55,933 nt of DNA from Acidobacteriaceae bacterium (GTDB lineage: Bacteria > Acidobacteriota > Terriglobia > Terriglobales > Acidobacteriaceae): positions 1-55,933 of the forward strand of contig JASHPJ010000014.1 in NCBI GenBank assembly GCA_030038195.1, given 5' to 3'. A model generated the notes under the pieces. That model saw only the letters and a list, made by a program, of their open reading frames with translations, was not told the origin of the DNA and did not search any database. Positions 9,011-18,534 of the stretch are shown in pieces. The translations under genes were made by a program, and so were the position numbers. Position 1 is the first letter of the stretch. Each line of letters opens with the position of its first letter.

Positions 9011-10042
9011 TTACTGTGGCTTCACCTGTTGCTGCGCCCGTTCCTCGATCGCCGGCACATCCATCTCGATGGCATCGCCCAGCGGCAGCTCCTGCTGCTG
9101 CGGCTTGGCGCTCTCGTAGGCACGCACAATCCGCTGCACCAGCGCGTGCCGCACCACGTCCGAGTCCTCGAAGTGGCAGAAGAGAATCCCCTCCACGCCG
9201 TCCAGCACGTTGATCGCGTCCACCAGCCCCGACTTGCGCGGGTTGGGCAGATCGATCTGCGTAATGTCGCCCGTAATCACCGCCTTGGAGTTGTTGCCCA
9301 GGCGCGTCAAAAACATCTTCATCTGCTCGATGGTCGTGTTCTGCGCTTCGTCCATGATGATGAACGCGTCATTGAGCGTGCGCCCGCGCATGAAGGCCAG
9401 CGGCGCAACCTCGATCACGTTTTTCTCCAGCATCTTCTCCACCCGCTCCGGCTCCAGCAGGTCGTAGAGCGCATCATAGAGCGGCCTCAGATACGGGTCC
9501 ACCTTCTCCTGCAGCGATCCGGGCAGAAAGCCAAGCTTTTCGCCCGCTTCCACCGCCGGCCTCACCAGCACGATGCGGCTCACCTTTTTGGCGTTCATGG
9601 CGGCCACCGCCATGGCCACGGCCAGATACGTCTTGCCCGTGCCCGCCGGTCCCACGCCAAACACCATGTCGTTCTGCTCGATGGCCTCCACGTAGCGGCG
9701 CTGATTGAGCGAGCGGGGCTGCACCGTGCGCTTGATGCCCGCCGAGCGCTGCTTGCCTGAGTCGGCCAGCGAGCGCAGCGTCGTCGCCGGATCGGCCACC
9801 ACCAGGCGCAGCATCCCGTTCAATTCTCCATTGTGTGGATGGATGCCCTGCCTTCGCAGCGCTTCGAAGTCCTGGAAGATGCGCTGCACGCGCGCCACGC
9901 TTTCCTCCGGTCCCTCCACGTGCACGGCGTCGGAGCGAAGATCGATCCGGACATCGAGCGAGTCTTCCATCAGTCTGAGGTTTTCATCGCGAGTCCCGAA
10001 CAGGGGCTCGAGGTTAGGCGTGATCTCCAGAGCGATCTTCAA
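9011..10042 (-). CDS. phoH: PhoH-like ATPase
   Basis: The PhoH-like family comprises RNA-associated P-loop ATPases commonly found next to ybeY and era. An N-terminal KH-like region (about 1-90) is followed by Walker A GPAGTGKTYLAVAMAV and Walker B MDEAQNTT. Downstream are the family motifs LTRLGNNSKAVITGD and VLDGVEGILFCHFEDSDVVRH. Length (343 aa) is typical. The frame begins with TTG at 10042; an AAGGAGG lies 12 bases upstream and there is no alternative in-frame start between them. It is the first gene of a four-gene minus-strand run with ybeY 88 bases downstream. Confidence 0.94.
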   Translation of the reverse strand: MKIALEITPNLEPLFGTRDENLRLMEDSLDVRIDLRSDAVHVEGPEESVARVQRIFQDFEALRRQGIHPHNGELNGMLRLVVADPATTLRSLADSGKQRSAGIKRTVQPRSLNQRRYVEAIEQNDMVFGVGPAGTGKTYLAVAMAVAAMNAKKVSRIVLVRPAVEAGEKLGFLPGSLQEKVDPYLRPLYDALYDLLEPERVEKMLEKNVIEVAPLAFMRGRTLNDAFIIMDEAQNTTIEQMKMFLTRLGNNSKAVITGDITQIDLPNPRKSGLVDAINVLDGVEGILFCHFEDSDVVRHALVQRIVRAYESAKPQQQELPLGDAIEMDVPAIEERAQQQVKPQ

Positions 10043-10381
10043 GGGGTTCGAAGGCCTCCTTGGCAGTTTGGGGTAAAAACAGGCCGGCTGCGGCCGCGGA
10101 CGGCAACATCCGGCCCTATCTCAATCAATCTATCGGCAATCCCTGCAGGAAAGTTGCGGGAGCAGGCGGCTGGCGCAGCAGGTGTCAAGCGTGTGCAGGG
10201 CAGAACGGAGCTCGAGCTTTGGGTTGCCCTTGTGGAAAGCGGGATGGCGATGGCGACCAAATCCGGTATCTGGCCTTGAGAGTAGCGCGACTCGCGCAAA
10301 GCGTCAATCGCACCTGCGCGTATATTGGATGAATCCTGTGCCTTGGCGGATACCCCGGACGGCTATAAACGGAAGGACCGG
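10043..10381. other. Intergenic region between phoH and the APC permease gene
   Basis: No gene is supported here. It should contain the promoter for the phoH run and the 3' untranslated region of nothing else, because both neighbours are on the minus strand. I see no clear -35/-10 pair, and the short open frames inside have no family resemblance. Confidence 0.5.
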
Positions 10382-11815
10382 CTATTCGGTCGCCGCTGTC
10401 TGCCCAGCCACCGGCTCATCGTCCGCAACATCTTCAAAGCGCACGAGTTCGGCTCGGAATCCGCGGGTACGCACGGCTCCGTAGGCTAGTCCTGCCGCCA
10501 GCCAGATAGATCCGGCCAGAAACGCCGGCCGGCTCAGGTTTGCCCAGAGCAGCCCGCAGACCAGGAATCCCAGCACCGGCACGCCCAGGCCGAAGACCGT
10601 CCGCGTCCCGGTGCGCCACTGGTGCACGAACGACGACACGTTCACGCCCATAAATGAGATGAGCGCGCCAAAGTTGAGCGCCTGCGCACCGATCTCGTAG
10701 GCCCCGCCGCCCAGCCGGGAAGCAAAGAACTCGAGAATTCCGGCTCCGGCCAGCGCCAGCACGCCCACCAGCACGATATTGTTGCGTGGCACGTGCCGCC
10801 TGGGCTCAATGGCGCCAAAGAACCTACCCGGCAGCGCGTTGCCGCGGCCCATGCCATAGAGCAGCCGTCCCGCGGCAAGCTGCGCGCCCATCCCCGAGCC
10901 CAGATTTGCCACCAGTAGCGTAAAGTTGATGAGCTGAAAAAGGATCGCGCCACCCACCCGCCGCGAAAGCAGCGCAAAGGCCGATTCGACCTCGCCGCTC
11001 GCAAACGGCTTCGATCCCCACACAAGCTGCGCCGCGTATACCTCCACGCCCGAGAGCACGCCGGTGATCAGGCACACCAGCACCGTGGCCAGCATGATGT
11101 TCCGTCGCGGATTCCGCACCTCTTCTGAGAGCGTCGAGACCGCGTCGAACCCGATATACGACAGCACCGCGACCGAGGTCCCGGCCAGGATGGCCGAGGG
11201 CTGAAACAGCCCCGGCTCGTAGAACGGCCGCGTAAAGAACCCCGGATCATGCTGCATGCTCCACACCGTCCGCGCCGCGCCGGCCAGGAAGATCAGCACC
11301 ACGATCGTCATCCCCGCGCACAGCGCCTCGTTCAATTGGGCTGAGGTCTTCACCCCGCGCAGGTTCGCCCAGGTAAAGAACCCAGCAAAGATCAGGATCC
11401 AGACATAGAAATTGAGTCCCGGCACAATGTTCATCGCCGCCTTGGCGCAGAAAGCCGTGCAGATGAGTGGGTTGAGCAGGTAGTCGAGCACCATCGCCCA
11501 GCCCACCGCGTAGCCCAGCGCCGGATGAATCGCCTGCCCGACGTAGGTATACGCCGAGCCCGCGCTGGGATACACCCGCGCCATGCGCCCGTAGCTCACC
11601 GCCGTAAACAGCATGGCCACCATGGCAATCAGGATGGTCGTAACCACGTGCCCATGCGCCTTGTTGCTGATCACGCCATAGATGCCCATAGGCGCCGTGG
11701 GTTGCACGATCACCATGCCGATGATGATCAGGTTCCACAGGCCAAGCGAGCGCTGCAGCCGGACCACGCCGGCAGACGATGTAGTTTCGGGAATCTCCTG
11801 GGCCGGTTGAGACAA
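10382..11815 (-). CDS. APC-family amino acid permease (477 aa)
   Basis: Twelve or so hydrophobic segments are visible. The family signature near the start is GLWNLIIIGMVIVQPTAPMGIYG, which is the TM1 unwound-helix region that binds substrate in APC transporters. SAGSAYTYVGQAIHPALGYAVGW follows in TM2/3, and IGFDAVSTLSEEVRNPRRNI in the middle is the most conserved APC motif. It imports an amino acid or amine by cation-coupled symport or exchange; the substrate is not readable. TTG is the likely start, with GAGGAG seven bases upstream. Confidence 0.9.
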   Translation of the reverse strand: MSQPAQEIPETTSSAGVVRLQRSLGLWNLIIIGMVIVQPTAPMGIYGVISNKAHGHVVTTILIAMVAMLFTAVSYGRMARVYPSAGSAYTYVGQAIHPALGYAVGWAMVLDYLLNPLICTAFCAKAAMNIVPGLNFYVWILIFAGFFTWANLRGVKTSAQLNEALCAGMTIVVLIFLAGAARTVWSMQHDPGFFTRPFYEPGLFQPSAILAGTSVAVLSYIGFDAVSTLSEEVRNPRRNIMLATVLVCLITGVLSGVEVYAAQLVWGSKPFASGEVESAFALLSRRVGGAILFQLINFTLLVANLGSGMGAQLAAGRLLYGMGRGNALPGRFFGAIEPRRHVPRNNIVLVGVLALAGAGILEFFASRLGGGAYEIGAQALNFGALISFMGVNVSSFVHQWRTGTRTVFGLGVPVLGFLVCGLLWANLSRPAFLAGSIWLAAGLAYGAVRTRGFRAELVRFEDVADDEPVAGQTAATE

Positions 11816-11926
11816 GGGCTGACTCCTCGGGAAAGATTACCATCTGTCCCCGGAGCCACTACCCCGAAACGAAGACAACCACCGGAGAGATGGCCGGCGG
11901 CTGATGGGGGCTGATCTGTATCGGTT

Positions 11927-12226
11927 CTAGTGAACGGTGGAAGCGACTATCACCGAGGCAATTACTCCAGTGGAGACGGCAGCCAATACAAAATTGCCGT
12001 CCACCTCACGCCATTCATAGCCGCGCGGCGGCGCATGCAGGTGATACTGGCGGTAATCGATCCGGTCACCGCGGTTCCAGTCGTCATGGCTGATGTGCGC
12101 GCCCTTTTTCCATTCTTCATGACGAACATACTGGTGGTTGTCGTGGTGCTCCTGTGCGAAAGCAACTCCGCCACAGAGCATCGCGGCCAGGCTTGCAAGA
12201 GCAGCAGCTTTGGAAATTATGTTCAT
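11927..12226 (-). CDS. RcnB-like small periplasmic protein (99 aa)
   Basis: The ATG at 12226 follows GGAGGAG by five bases. It gives a signal peptide (MNIISKAAALASLAAMLCGG, cut after AFAQ). The mature part contains HISHDDWNRGDRIDYRQYHL, PPRGYEWREVDGNFVLAAVSTG and a hydrophobic C-terminus. The W-x-x-G-x-x-L/I-x-x-x-Y and P-P-x-G-x-x-W pattern matches the RcnB/DUF family of periplasmic proteins linked in Escherichia coli to nickel/cobalt homeostasis. A metal role here is inference; several His residues in the N-terminal mature region would suit it. Confidence 0.8.
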   Translation of the reverse strand: MNIISKAAALASLAAMLCGGVAFAQEHHDNHQYVRHEEWKKGAHISHDDWNRGDRIDYRQYHLHAPPRGYEWREVDGNFVLAAVSTGVIASVIVASTVH

Positions 12227-12421
12227 GGTAGCTCCTCCACCTTTCGATTCACTCGGAACAGGAAATGTTGTATTGCCATAGCGTCTCTTCACGGGATGTT
12301 CACAGGCATCTGCTCACCGGATTGACCCGCCGCCGCGTTTCCCGTAAACTAAGAAATTGCGAGGGATGCGGCTCGAGTTGCATTCTTGACCGCATCATTC
12401 CCAAGAGATCAAGGAAGAACC

Positions 12422-12697
12422 ATGGCAAACCACGTATCGGCGCTCAAGCGCGCCCGCCAGACCGAGACCCGCACCGCCGTCAACCGCGCCAACCGCAGCC
12501 GCGTGCGCACCAGCCTGCGCGCACTCCGCGAGGCGCTCGTCGCCGGCGACGTGAAGGCTGCGCAGGCCCAGTTCCGCGCCACCGTTTCCATCCTCGACAA
12601 GAGCGTGCAGAAGGGCATCCTTCACGACAATACCGCCTCCCGCTACAAGAGCCGCCTGAACGCCCGCCTCAAGGCGCTGGCGACTGCCAAGGTGTAA
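12422..12697 (+). CDS. rpsT: 30S ribosomal protein S20
   Basis: The protein begins [20 protein letters not shown], the S20 pattern, and continues with [19 protein letters not shown], then [20 protein letters not shown] and an Ala/Lys-rich end. At 91 aa it is the normal size. S20 binds 16S rRNA helices h9 and h44 early in 30S assembly. The frame extends 36 bases upstream; the ATG at 12422 is chosen because it matches the family start and follows AGGAAG. Confidence 0.97.
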   Translation: MANHVSALKRARQTETRTAVNRANRSRVRTSLRALREALVAGDVKAAQAQFRATVSILDKSVQKGILHDNTASRYKSRLNARLKALATAKV

Positions 12698-12885
12698 TGA
12701 GCGCTGCCGTGAGGCGTCAAGCCAAACTTACTTAAGCTCAAAAAGCGAACTGCCCTGGCCGACGCCAGCTATTTCTGTTTTTGTAGGATTAAAGACGCAC
12801 AAGACTTGCTTCATGATGCTTGCCCATCACGGTCCGGCCATGACGAGTTATATACTCACGCTGTCTTTCTAATAGAAGGCGTTCT

Positions 12886-13290
12886 ATGAGAATGCTTGCG
12901 GCTGTACTGTTCCTTTCTCTCTGTTCAGCACCTTTGAGCCTGGGGCAGAAGTACCGGCTTAGCCAGAGCCCTGAAAACCAGAATACTGCCGACTACACCA
13001 TCAAGGTCCATATCTCCGCAACCCACTTTAGAACATGCGCTCTGGTTGGGGCATATAGCACCTGTCGCGGAGGAATTTACGCGGACGCGACGCTGAATGG
13101 GAAGAAGGTTGAGTTGTTTGGAACGGTCGATAAAAAGTACGTGACGCTCATCGTTCCTGGCGACTATCTGGCTCGTCTTATGAAAGAAAAGCCGCGGGAT
13201 GGAGGCAACGCGGTGCTATTTCAGCAGTATTTTGTGCTCCTGCCAGATAAGTCTGCGTGGCCTTGCCAGATCACTGGTTTCTCCGAATAG
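12886..13290 (+). CDS. Secreted protein of unknown function (134 aa)
   Basis: A cleavable signal peptide is clear (MRMLAAVLFLSLCSAPLSLG, then Q). The mature protein has two Cys in the first half (FRTCALVGAYSTCRGG) that could form a disulfide and one more near the C-terminus (WPCQITG). I do not recognise a family. It has a predominantly beta-strand look. It is convergent with the thiolase gene, with one base between the two stops, so transcription from each side must terminate inside or across the other. Confidence 0.7.
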   Translation: MRMLAAVLFLSLCSAPLSLGQKYRLSQSPENQNTADYTIKVHISATHFRTCALVGAYSTCRGGIYADATLNGKKVELFGTVDKKYVTLIVPGDYLARLMKEKPRDGGNAVLFQQYFVLLPDKSAWPCQITGFSE

Positions 13291-13291
13291 C

Positions 13292-14476
13292 TCAGTCCAG
13301 CCGCTCGAAGATTCCTGCCGCGCCCATCCCGCTGCCCACGCACATGGTCACCATGCCGTAGCGCGCCTGCCGCCGCTTCATCTCACCGAGCAGCGTGGCC
13401 GTGAGCTTGGCTCCCGTGCAGCCCAGCGGATGCCCCAGCGCAATCGCGCCGCCGTTGACGTTCACCCGCGCCGGATCGATTCCCAGCGTGCGGATCACCG
13501 CCAGCGCCTGTGCCGCAAACGCCTCGTTCAGCTCGATCAGCCCCATGTCTTCGAGCGCAAGCCCGGCCAGCTTCAGCGCCCTGGGAATCACCGTCACCGG
13601 CCCCATGCCCATCTCCTCCGGCAGGCATCCGGTCACGGCGTAGGCCACCAGCCGCGCCAGCGGCTGCACGCCCAGCTCCTTCGCCCGTCTGGCCTCCATC
13701 AGCACGCAGGCCGCCGCGCCGTCCGAAGTCTGCGACGAGTTGCCCGCCGTCACCGATCCCATCGCATGAAATGCCGGCTTCAGCTTAGCCAGCGCCGCAG
13801 CCGAAGTATCCGCACGCGGCCCCTCATCGGCGGTAAAGACCGTCTCCGTCACCTCCAGCTTACCCGCTTTTTTACCCGGAACCGCTGCCGTCACCCACAC
13901 CGGAATCAGCTCATCGGCAAAACGCCCCGCAGTCTGCGCAGCCAGGGCTTTCCGGTGGCTGGACAGCGCAAAGCTGTCCTGGTCTTCGCGCGAGATGTTG
14001 CAGCGCCGCGCCACGCGCTCGGCCGTCAGCCCCATGGTGAGCAGCGAGGCCGGATAATGCTCCGCCATCCACGGATTCGGACTCGGCTTCAGCCCGCCCA
14101 TCGGGATCAGGCTCATCGACTCCACGCCGCCGGCAACTACCGTCCGCATGCCGCCCGAGCGGATGCGCTGATCGGCCAGCGCAATCGCCTCCAGCCCCGA
14201 GGCGCAGAGCCGGTTCACGGTCGCACCCGGAACCTCCACCGGCAGACCGGCGCGCAGAGCCGCCCAGCGCGCCACGTCCCACCCCTGCTCGCCTTCTGGC
14301 TGCGCGCAGCCCAGGATCACGTCGTCGATATCGCCCCTGTCGAGCGCAGGAACTCTGTCCAAAGCCCCGCTCAATGCAGTTGCAGCCAGGTCGTCGGGCC
14401 GCGTAGCCGCCAGCGCACCCTTCGGCGCTCGTCCCACCGGTGTCCGTACCGCGCTCACCAGAACCGCCTCAGCCAT
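13292..14476 (-). CDS. Acetyl-CoA acyltransferase (thiolase)
   Basis: Thiolase catalyses the final, CoA-dependent cleavage of 3-ketoacyl-CoA in beta-oxidation. The nucleophile Cys is in [16 protein letters not shown], the second catalytic region is [16 protein letters not shown] with its His, and the third is [17 protein letters not shown] with the acid/base Cys. Length (394 aa) is standard. The 3-hydroxyacyl-CoA dehydrogenase/enoyl-CoA hydratase gene lies upstream on the same strand, separated by two small genes and an unknown, so this is a split fadAB-like arrangement. Confidence 0.95.
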   Translation of the reverse strand: MAEAVLVSAVRTPVGRAPKGALAATRPDDLAATALSGALDRVPALDRGDIDDVILGCAQPEGEQGWDVARWAALRAGLPVEVPGATVNRLCASGLEAIALADQRIRSGGMRTVVAGGVESMSLIPMGGLKPSPNPWMAEHYPASLLTMGLTAERVARRCNISREDQDSFALSSHRKALAAQTAGRFADELIPVWVTAAVPGKKAGKLEVTETVFTADEGPRADTSAAALAKLKPAFHAMGSVTAGNSSQTSDGAAACVLMEARRAKELGVQPLARLVAYAVTGCLPEEMGMGPVTVIPRALKLAGLALEDMGLIELNEAFAAQALAVIRTLGIDPARVNVNGGAIALGHPLGCTGAKLTATLLGEMKRRQARYGMVTMCVGSGMGAAGIFERLD

Positions 14477-14509
14477 ACAACTCCGCTCCCAGCCAACCCC
14501 GCTGACTCG

Positions 14510-15127
14510 CTAATCCTGTGTCCCCACCACTACCCACGCATTCTCCGAGTAGTAGTGATACACCGTTTTCTGGTCGATCAGCGAATCGGCCAGCGCATCG
14601 TGATCCAGCAGCGGCGGCCTATGCCGCATTCCTGCCTGCGCCTCGTGCACCTGCTGGGGCGATGCCGCGTCGATGCCCCAGTCGAATCCCAACACGCCGG
14701 TTGCAGCGTTGGCCTGCAGCCGCTCCGTCTCGGGTGCCGAGGCCAGCACCGTCGGCTCCGCCGCGCCGCCTGCAAAGAACACCAGCAGCGAAGCCGTCCC
14801 ATGCTCCGAGCAAAGCACCGCCCAGTCTCTTGATCCGCGCCGCGCCAAACTCGCTTGGACTACGTTCTCCGGCCCGTGCGCCTCATACGTTTGAGGAATC
14901 AGGCATCCGCGCCGATTCAGCTCGTTTTGCACCGCCGCCGGCAACTGCGGGAACGAGTTCACCGGAAGATGGCGAATGAGATAGGGAACCGAGTGACCGT
15001 CTACTTCGATGTGCCCGGCTTCTGCGAATGGGGAGGAAGGCGATTGCTGCTGCGCGTTGAGGAGAGGGAGGGCGCATGACAACACGCTTAGCAGCCACTC
15101 GCTCTTCCTGAAGGCAATACAAATCAT
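14510..15127 (-). CDS. Secreted protein of unknown function (205 aa)
   Basis: It starts with a signal-like segment (MICIAFRKSEWLLSVLSCAL, then PLLNAQQQ). The mature region contains a single obvious Cys pair (RRGCLIPQTYEAHGPENVV and WAVLCSEHG) and no known catalytic motif. The segment VPYLIRHLPVNSFPQLPAAV looks like the start of a small globular domain. I cannot assign a family. It lies 33 bases upstream of the thiolase start and could be cotranscribed with it. Confidence 0.65.
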   Translation of the reverse strand: MICIAFRKSEWLLSVLSCALPLLNAQQQSPSSPFAEAGHIEVDGHSVPYLIRHLPVNSFPQLPAAVQNELNRRGCLIPQTYEAHGPENVVQASLARRGSRDWAVLCSEHGTASLLVFFAGGAAEPTVLASAPETERLQANAATGVLGFDWGIDAASPQQVHEAQAGMRHRPPLLDHDALADSLIDQKTVYHYYSENAWVVVGTQD

Positions 15128-15136
15128 CGAGAAATC

Positions 15137-15478
15137 TCAGGAGCGATCGATACCTAGTTGAAGCAGGACCGCGACTTCCACGCGGTCAATATCCTCTTTG
15201 CTTAAACTGCCGACCTTCCTGCCGAGCCTCTGTTTGCTCACGATAGTCAATTGATCGGCCATTGCTTTCCGTTTTTCCGTGTTGAGGCCCACAAAAGCCT
15301 CTCCGGGATACAGGCGCTCCGTGTTCGACGTAATGGGAACTACATGGACCCGGTTTAAGTACATGTTTGCGGCATTGTTCGAAAGCACAATTGCCGGTCT
15401 GGTTTTCTTGATCTCTCCACCCAGACTAGGTTCAAAATTGACCCAATACACATCGCCTCTCTCAATCGATGTCACCAA
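15137..15478 (-). CDS. mazF: MazF/PemK-type endoribonuclease toxin
   Basis: The 113-aa product has the MazF fold signature: RGDVYWVNFEPSLGGEIKKTRPAIVLSNN at the N-terminus, NRVHVVPITSN in the middle, and AMADQLTIVSKQRLGRKVGSL, where MazF proteins carry the conserved DQ(l/i)RTVDxxRL region. MazF toxins cleave single-stranded mRNA at short motifs. The start is probably TTG at 15478, with GGAGG six bases upstream; it overlaps the stop of the upstream antitoxin candidate by 17 bases, as expected for a coupled toxin-antitoxin pair. Confidence 0.9.
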   Translation of the reverse strand: MVTSIERGDVYWVNFEPSLGGEIKKTRPAIVLSNNAANMYLNRVHVVPITSNTERLYPGEAFVGLNTEKRKAMADQLTIVSKQRLGRKVGSLSKEDIDRVEVAVLLQLGIDRS

Positions 15479-15830
15479 CGAGCGCCTCCGTCCATTCTTC
15501 GGCTTCGATCTCGCGCGCCCTGTCAGCGGCCATCAAACGATAGCCTTCCGTAAGAGAATCCAGCTTGGCTCTGTTGGCCTCCCGGGCCGCTGCTAGAACC
15601 GCGGATTCCAACTCGCACGGAACAATGAACCAAGTGGGGTTTCCGCGCGCCTGGGGCAAACCCACGCTGCTCCTCTCATCTCCATTCCAACGAATACCCA
15701 CAGCATCCGACTCATCCCATTTCAGGCGCGCGACAGACCAACTGAAATCCACGGGACCCTTATCAAAAATCACCTCGATGGAGGCAACTCTATCTTTTGG
15801 AGAAAGAACGGTTTTGGGGTCGTGATACAT
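15462..15830 (-). CDS. Probable antitoxin of the MazF pair (122 aa)
   Basis: It lies directly upstream of mazF with a 17-base overlap. The last 30 residues (SLTEGYRLMAADRAREIEAEEWTEALVGDI) look like the C-terminal toxin-binding tail of MazE-type antitoxins: an acidic helix ending in E-W-x-E-A-L-(I/V)-G-D. The N-terminal about 90 residues are not a classic AbrB/MazE or RHH DNA-binding domain; they resemble a small stand-alone protein (RLKWDESDAVGIRWNGDERSSVGLP, then GNPTWFIVPCELESAVLAA). Two ATGs six bases apart are possible; the second (15830) has better spacing from GGAGG. Confidence 0.7.
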   Translation of the reverse strand: MYHDPKTVLSPKDRVASIEVIFDKGPVDFSWSVARLKWDESDAVGIRWNGDERSSVGLPQARGNPTWFIVPCELESAVLAAAREANRAKLDSLTEGYRLMAADRAREIEAEEWTEALVGDID

Positions 15831-15876
15831 GGACATTTACCTCCGGGAATAATCGCCTCATACATATGTATGTACG

Positions 15877-18321
15877 TCAATTCCGCAGTGGCTTGCCGGT
15901 TTTGAGCGTATAAGCGATCCGCTCCTGGGTTTTGCGCTCGCCGCACAGGGAAAGAAACGCCTCGCGCTCCAGGTCGAGCAGATACTGCTCGGTGAGCGAC
16001 GCGCCCGCCGTCACCCACCCGCCGGCCAGGATGTAGGCAAGCCACCGCGTCACCTTCTGGTCGTGCTCGGACGCGTAGCCGGCCTCGCCCATCAGAAAGA
16101 TGCCTGTCTCCATCATCGCCAGCGCCGAAGCCCCCGGCGCGGGAATCGCCGCGCGCGGCTGCGGCGGCGCATAGCCCAGCTCGGCCAGCGCAGCCGCCTG
16201 CGCCTTGGCGTCCAGCAGCAGCCGCTCGCGGTTCATTGTGATGCGGTCGGCCGGCGCCAGCAGTCCCAGTGTCCGCGCCTCCGCGGCCGATGTAGAAACC
16301 TTGGCCATCGCCATCGTCTCCAGCGCGCGCCGCAGCGCCGTCGCCACTTCCGCCGACTGCACAAACCGCGACGCCGGATCGCGCGGATCGGGAGGCGCGA
16401 GCGCGGCAGCAGAATCGAGCGCCCGCAGCAGCATCTCCTTCGTCCCTCCGCCTGCCGGAATCAACCCCACGCCTGCCTCCACCAGCCCGATGTACGTCTC
16501 CGCATGCGGCTGCCGCCGCGCCGCGTGCAGGCAGATCTCCGCGCCGCCACCCAGCGTGAGCCCGAACGGCGCCACCACCACCGGCCGCGGGCAAAACTTG
16601 ATGGCCGCCGTCATCTGCTGAAAGCTGTGGATGATGGACGCCAGCTCGTCGAACTCCCCCTCCTGCGCCACCATCAGCAGTTGCATCAGGTTCGCGCCCA
16701 CTGAGAAGTTGTCGCGGTCGCCCGCAATCACAAAGCCGGCAAAATTCCGCACCGCGGCGGAGTCAGGCCGCAGCGCCGACAGAATCATCTGCAGCACGTC
16801 GCCGCCAATCGCGTTCTTGAGCGAGTGCAGCTCGATGCACGCAATCCCGTCACCCAGGTCCACCAGCGACGCGCCTGCATTCGTGCTGACCACCCCATGC
16901 GCGCGCTTGAAATCCGCCACCCGCGCATGTCCCGGCGTCTCACGCACCGCCTCCGGCAATCCCGTCGCCGGCTGAAAACAGGCGCGGCCTTCGTTCGTGT
17001 ACCAGCTCGCCTGCCCGGCAGCCAACAAAAACTCCGCGCGCGAGCTCACCGGCAGCCCCAGCTCCTTCATCCGCCGGATCGTCGATTCCACGCCTGCCGC
17101 ATCCCACAGCTCGAACGGCCCCAGCTCCCAGTTGAACCCCGCGCGCATGGCCCGGTCGATCGAAACCGCATCCGCGGCCACCTCGCCGATGCGCTCGGCA
17201 GAGAAGTTCCACAGCGAAGCAAGAAACGGCCACAAAAACGCTGCCGTCCTGTCTTTTTTCGGATCGTTCGCCAGTAGCAGCCGCAGCCGCTCGGCAACCG
17301 TACCCGCATTCTTCGCCATGTCGAGCGCGGGCAGCGCAGGTTTCTTCGACGGCCGATATTCAAACGTGTTGAGATCAAGCACGCTGCGCTCATCCTTGCC
17401 GTCGGCGCCGCGCGTCTTTTTATAAAAGCCCTGTCCAGCCTTGTCGCCGATCCATCCACGCCGCAGCAATTCTTCAAGAACTGCCGAAAGCCGACCGCTC
17501 GTCACGCCCTCGGGAAAATTCGCCGCCACATGCGCCAGGATATCGATCCCCACCAGGTCTGCCAGCCGGAAGGTTCCCGTGCGCGGCCATCCCAGCGCCG
17601 GGCCGGTCAGCGCGTCCACTTCTTCCACCGTCAGTCCCTGCTCCAGCATCAGGTTGGCCGCGTTGAACATCACCGCGATCCCGATGCGGTTGGCAATGAA
17701 GTTCGGCGTGTCGTTGGCGTAGACCACCTGCTTGCCCAGCATGCGATCCGCAAAGGCTGCGAAGGCCGCCACCAGCGCCGGGTCCGTTTCCGCCGTCGGA
17801 ATCACTTCCAGCAGCCGCATATAGCGCGGCGGATTGAAGAAGTGCGTCCCGAAGAACCGCACGCGCAGTCTATCGAGCGACGCTGCAATCTTCGCCACCG
17901 GCAGCCCCGATGTATTGGTAGTGAGAATGGCTGTCTTGCCCAGGTGCGGAGCCACGCACCCCAGCAGTGCCGTCTTGATCTCCAGATTTTCGGCCACGGC
18001 TTCGATCACCCAGTCGCATCCGCTGAGCGCCGTCAGATCATGATCGAAATCCCCCGGCGTAATGAGCGCCGCCACGGCCGGCTCAAACAGTGCGGCGGGC
18101 TTGGCTTTGCTCAGCGCCCCCAGCGCCCCATGCGCAAGCGGCTCCGCCGTCTCGCTTTTTGGAGGAAGGTCCAGCAGCAAGACCGGAATCCCTGCATTCG
18201 CCAGGTGCGCCGCGATCCGCGAGCCCATGGTTCCCGCGCCCAGCACGGCCGCGCGCCGCACCAGCAGCGGCCTGGCTTCAGCCGTCTGGGCGGGAGCTTC
18301 GGCCATGGCTTGCGCTGTGCT
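15877..18321 (-). CDS. 3-hydroxyacyl-CoA dehydrogenase/enoyl-CoA hydratase fusion
   Basis: It catalyses the hydration and NAD-dependent oxidation steps of fatty-acid beta-oxidation. The N-terminal Rossmann domain (AAVLGAGTMGSRIAAHLAN) and the HAD motif FGTHFFNPPRYMRLLEV are followed by NFIANRIG and a second HAD_C-like part (NWELGPFELWDAAGV). The C-terminal third is crotonase-like (VIAGDRDNFSVGANLMQLL, APFGLTLGGGAEICLHA, EAGVGLIPAGGGTKEM). The order, HAD first and hydratase second, is the reverse of Escherichia coli FadB. The open frame reaches 18387; I chose the ATG at 18321 because it begins shortly before the Rossmann fold, but no start has a strong ribosome site. Confidence 0.93.
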   Translation of the reverse strand, partial: STAQAMAEAPAQTAEARPLLVRRAAVLGAGTMGSRIAAHLANAGIPVLLLDLPPKSETAEPLAHGALGALSKAKPAALFEPAVAALITPGDFDHDLTALSGCDWVIEAVAENLEIKTALLGCVAPHLGKTAILTTNTSGLPVAKIAASLDRLRVRFFGTHFFNPPRYMRLLEVIPTAETDPALVAAFAAFADRMLGKQVVYANDTPNFIANRIGIAVMFNAANLMLEQGLTVEEVDALTGPALGWPRTGTFRLADLVGIDILAHVAANFPEGVTSGRLSAVLEELLRRGWIGDKAGQGFYKKTRGADGKDERSVLDLNTFEYRPSKKPALPALDMAKNAGTVAERLRLLLANDPKKDRTAAFLWPFLASLWNFSAERIGEVAADAVSIDRAMRAGFNWELGPFELWDAAGVESTIRRMKELGLPVSSRAEFLLAAGQASWYTNEGRACFQPATGLPEAVRETPGHARVADFKRAHGVVSTNAGASLVDLGDGIACIELHSLKNAIGGDVLQMILSALRPDSAAVRNFAGFVIAGDRDNFSVGANLMQLLMVAQEGEFDELASIIHSFQQMTAAIKFCPRPVVVAPFGLTLGGGAEICLHAARRQPHAETYIGLVEAGVGLIPAGGGTKEMLLRALDSAAALAPPDPRDPASRFVQSAEVATALRRALETMAMAKVSTSAAEARTLGLLAPADRITMNRERLLLDAKAQAAALAELGYAPPQPRAAIPAPGASALAMMETGIFLMGEAGYASEHDQKVTRWLAYILAGGWVTAGASLTEQYLLDLEREAFLSLCGERKTQERIAYTLKTGKPLRN

Positions 18322-18534
18322 CATACCCGGTCTCGTTACCTCTGATGCGTCTTGTCCACGCAGCGTAAACGCTGGCAGCATACGCAAGCCGCCCGCACCG
18401 GGTCAAGAACGCCGGCCGTCAGCCGTGCCCGGCGGGCCTGATCGAAAGTGGATAATGAGTAGAAAGCGGATCGAGACAGGTAGTGGGGCAGGGCGTGGGC
18501 GATGCCGGCCGGAATGCAAACAAGGAGCTGCGAT

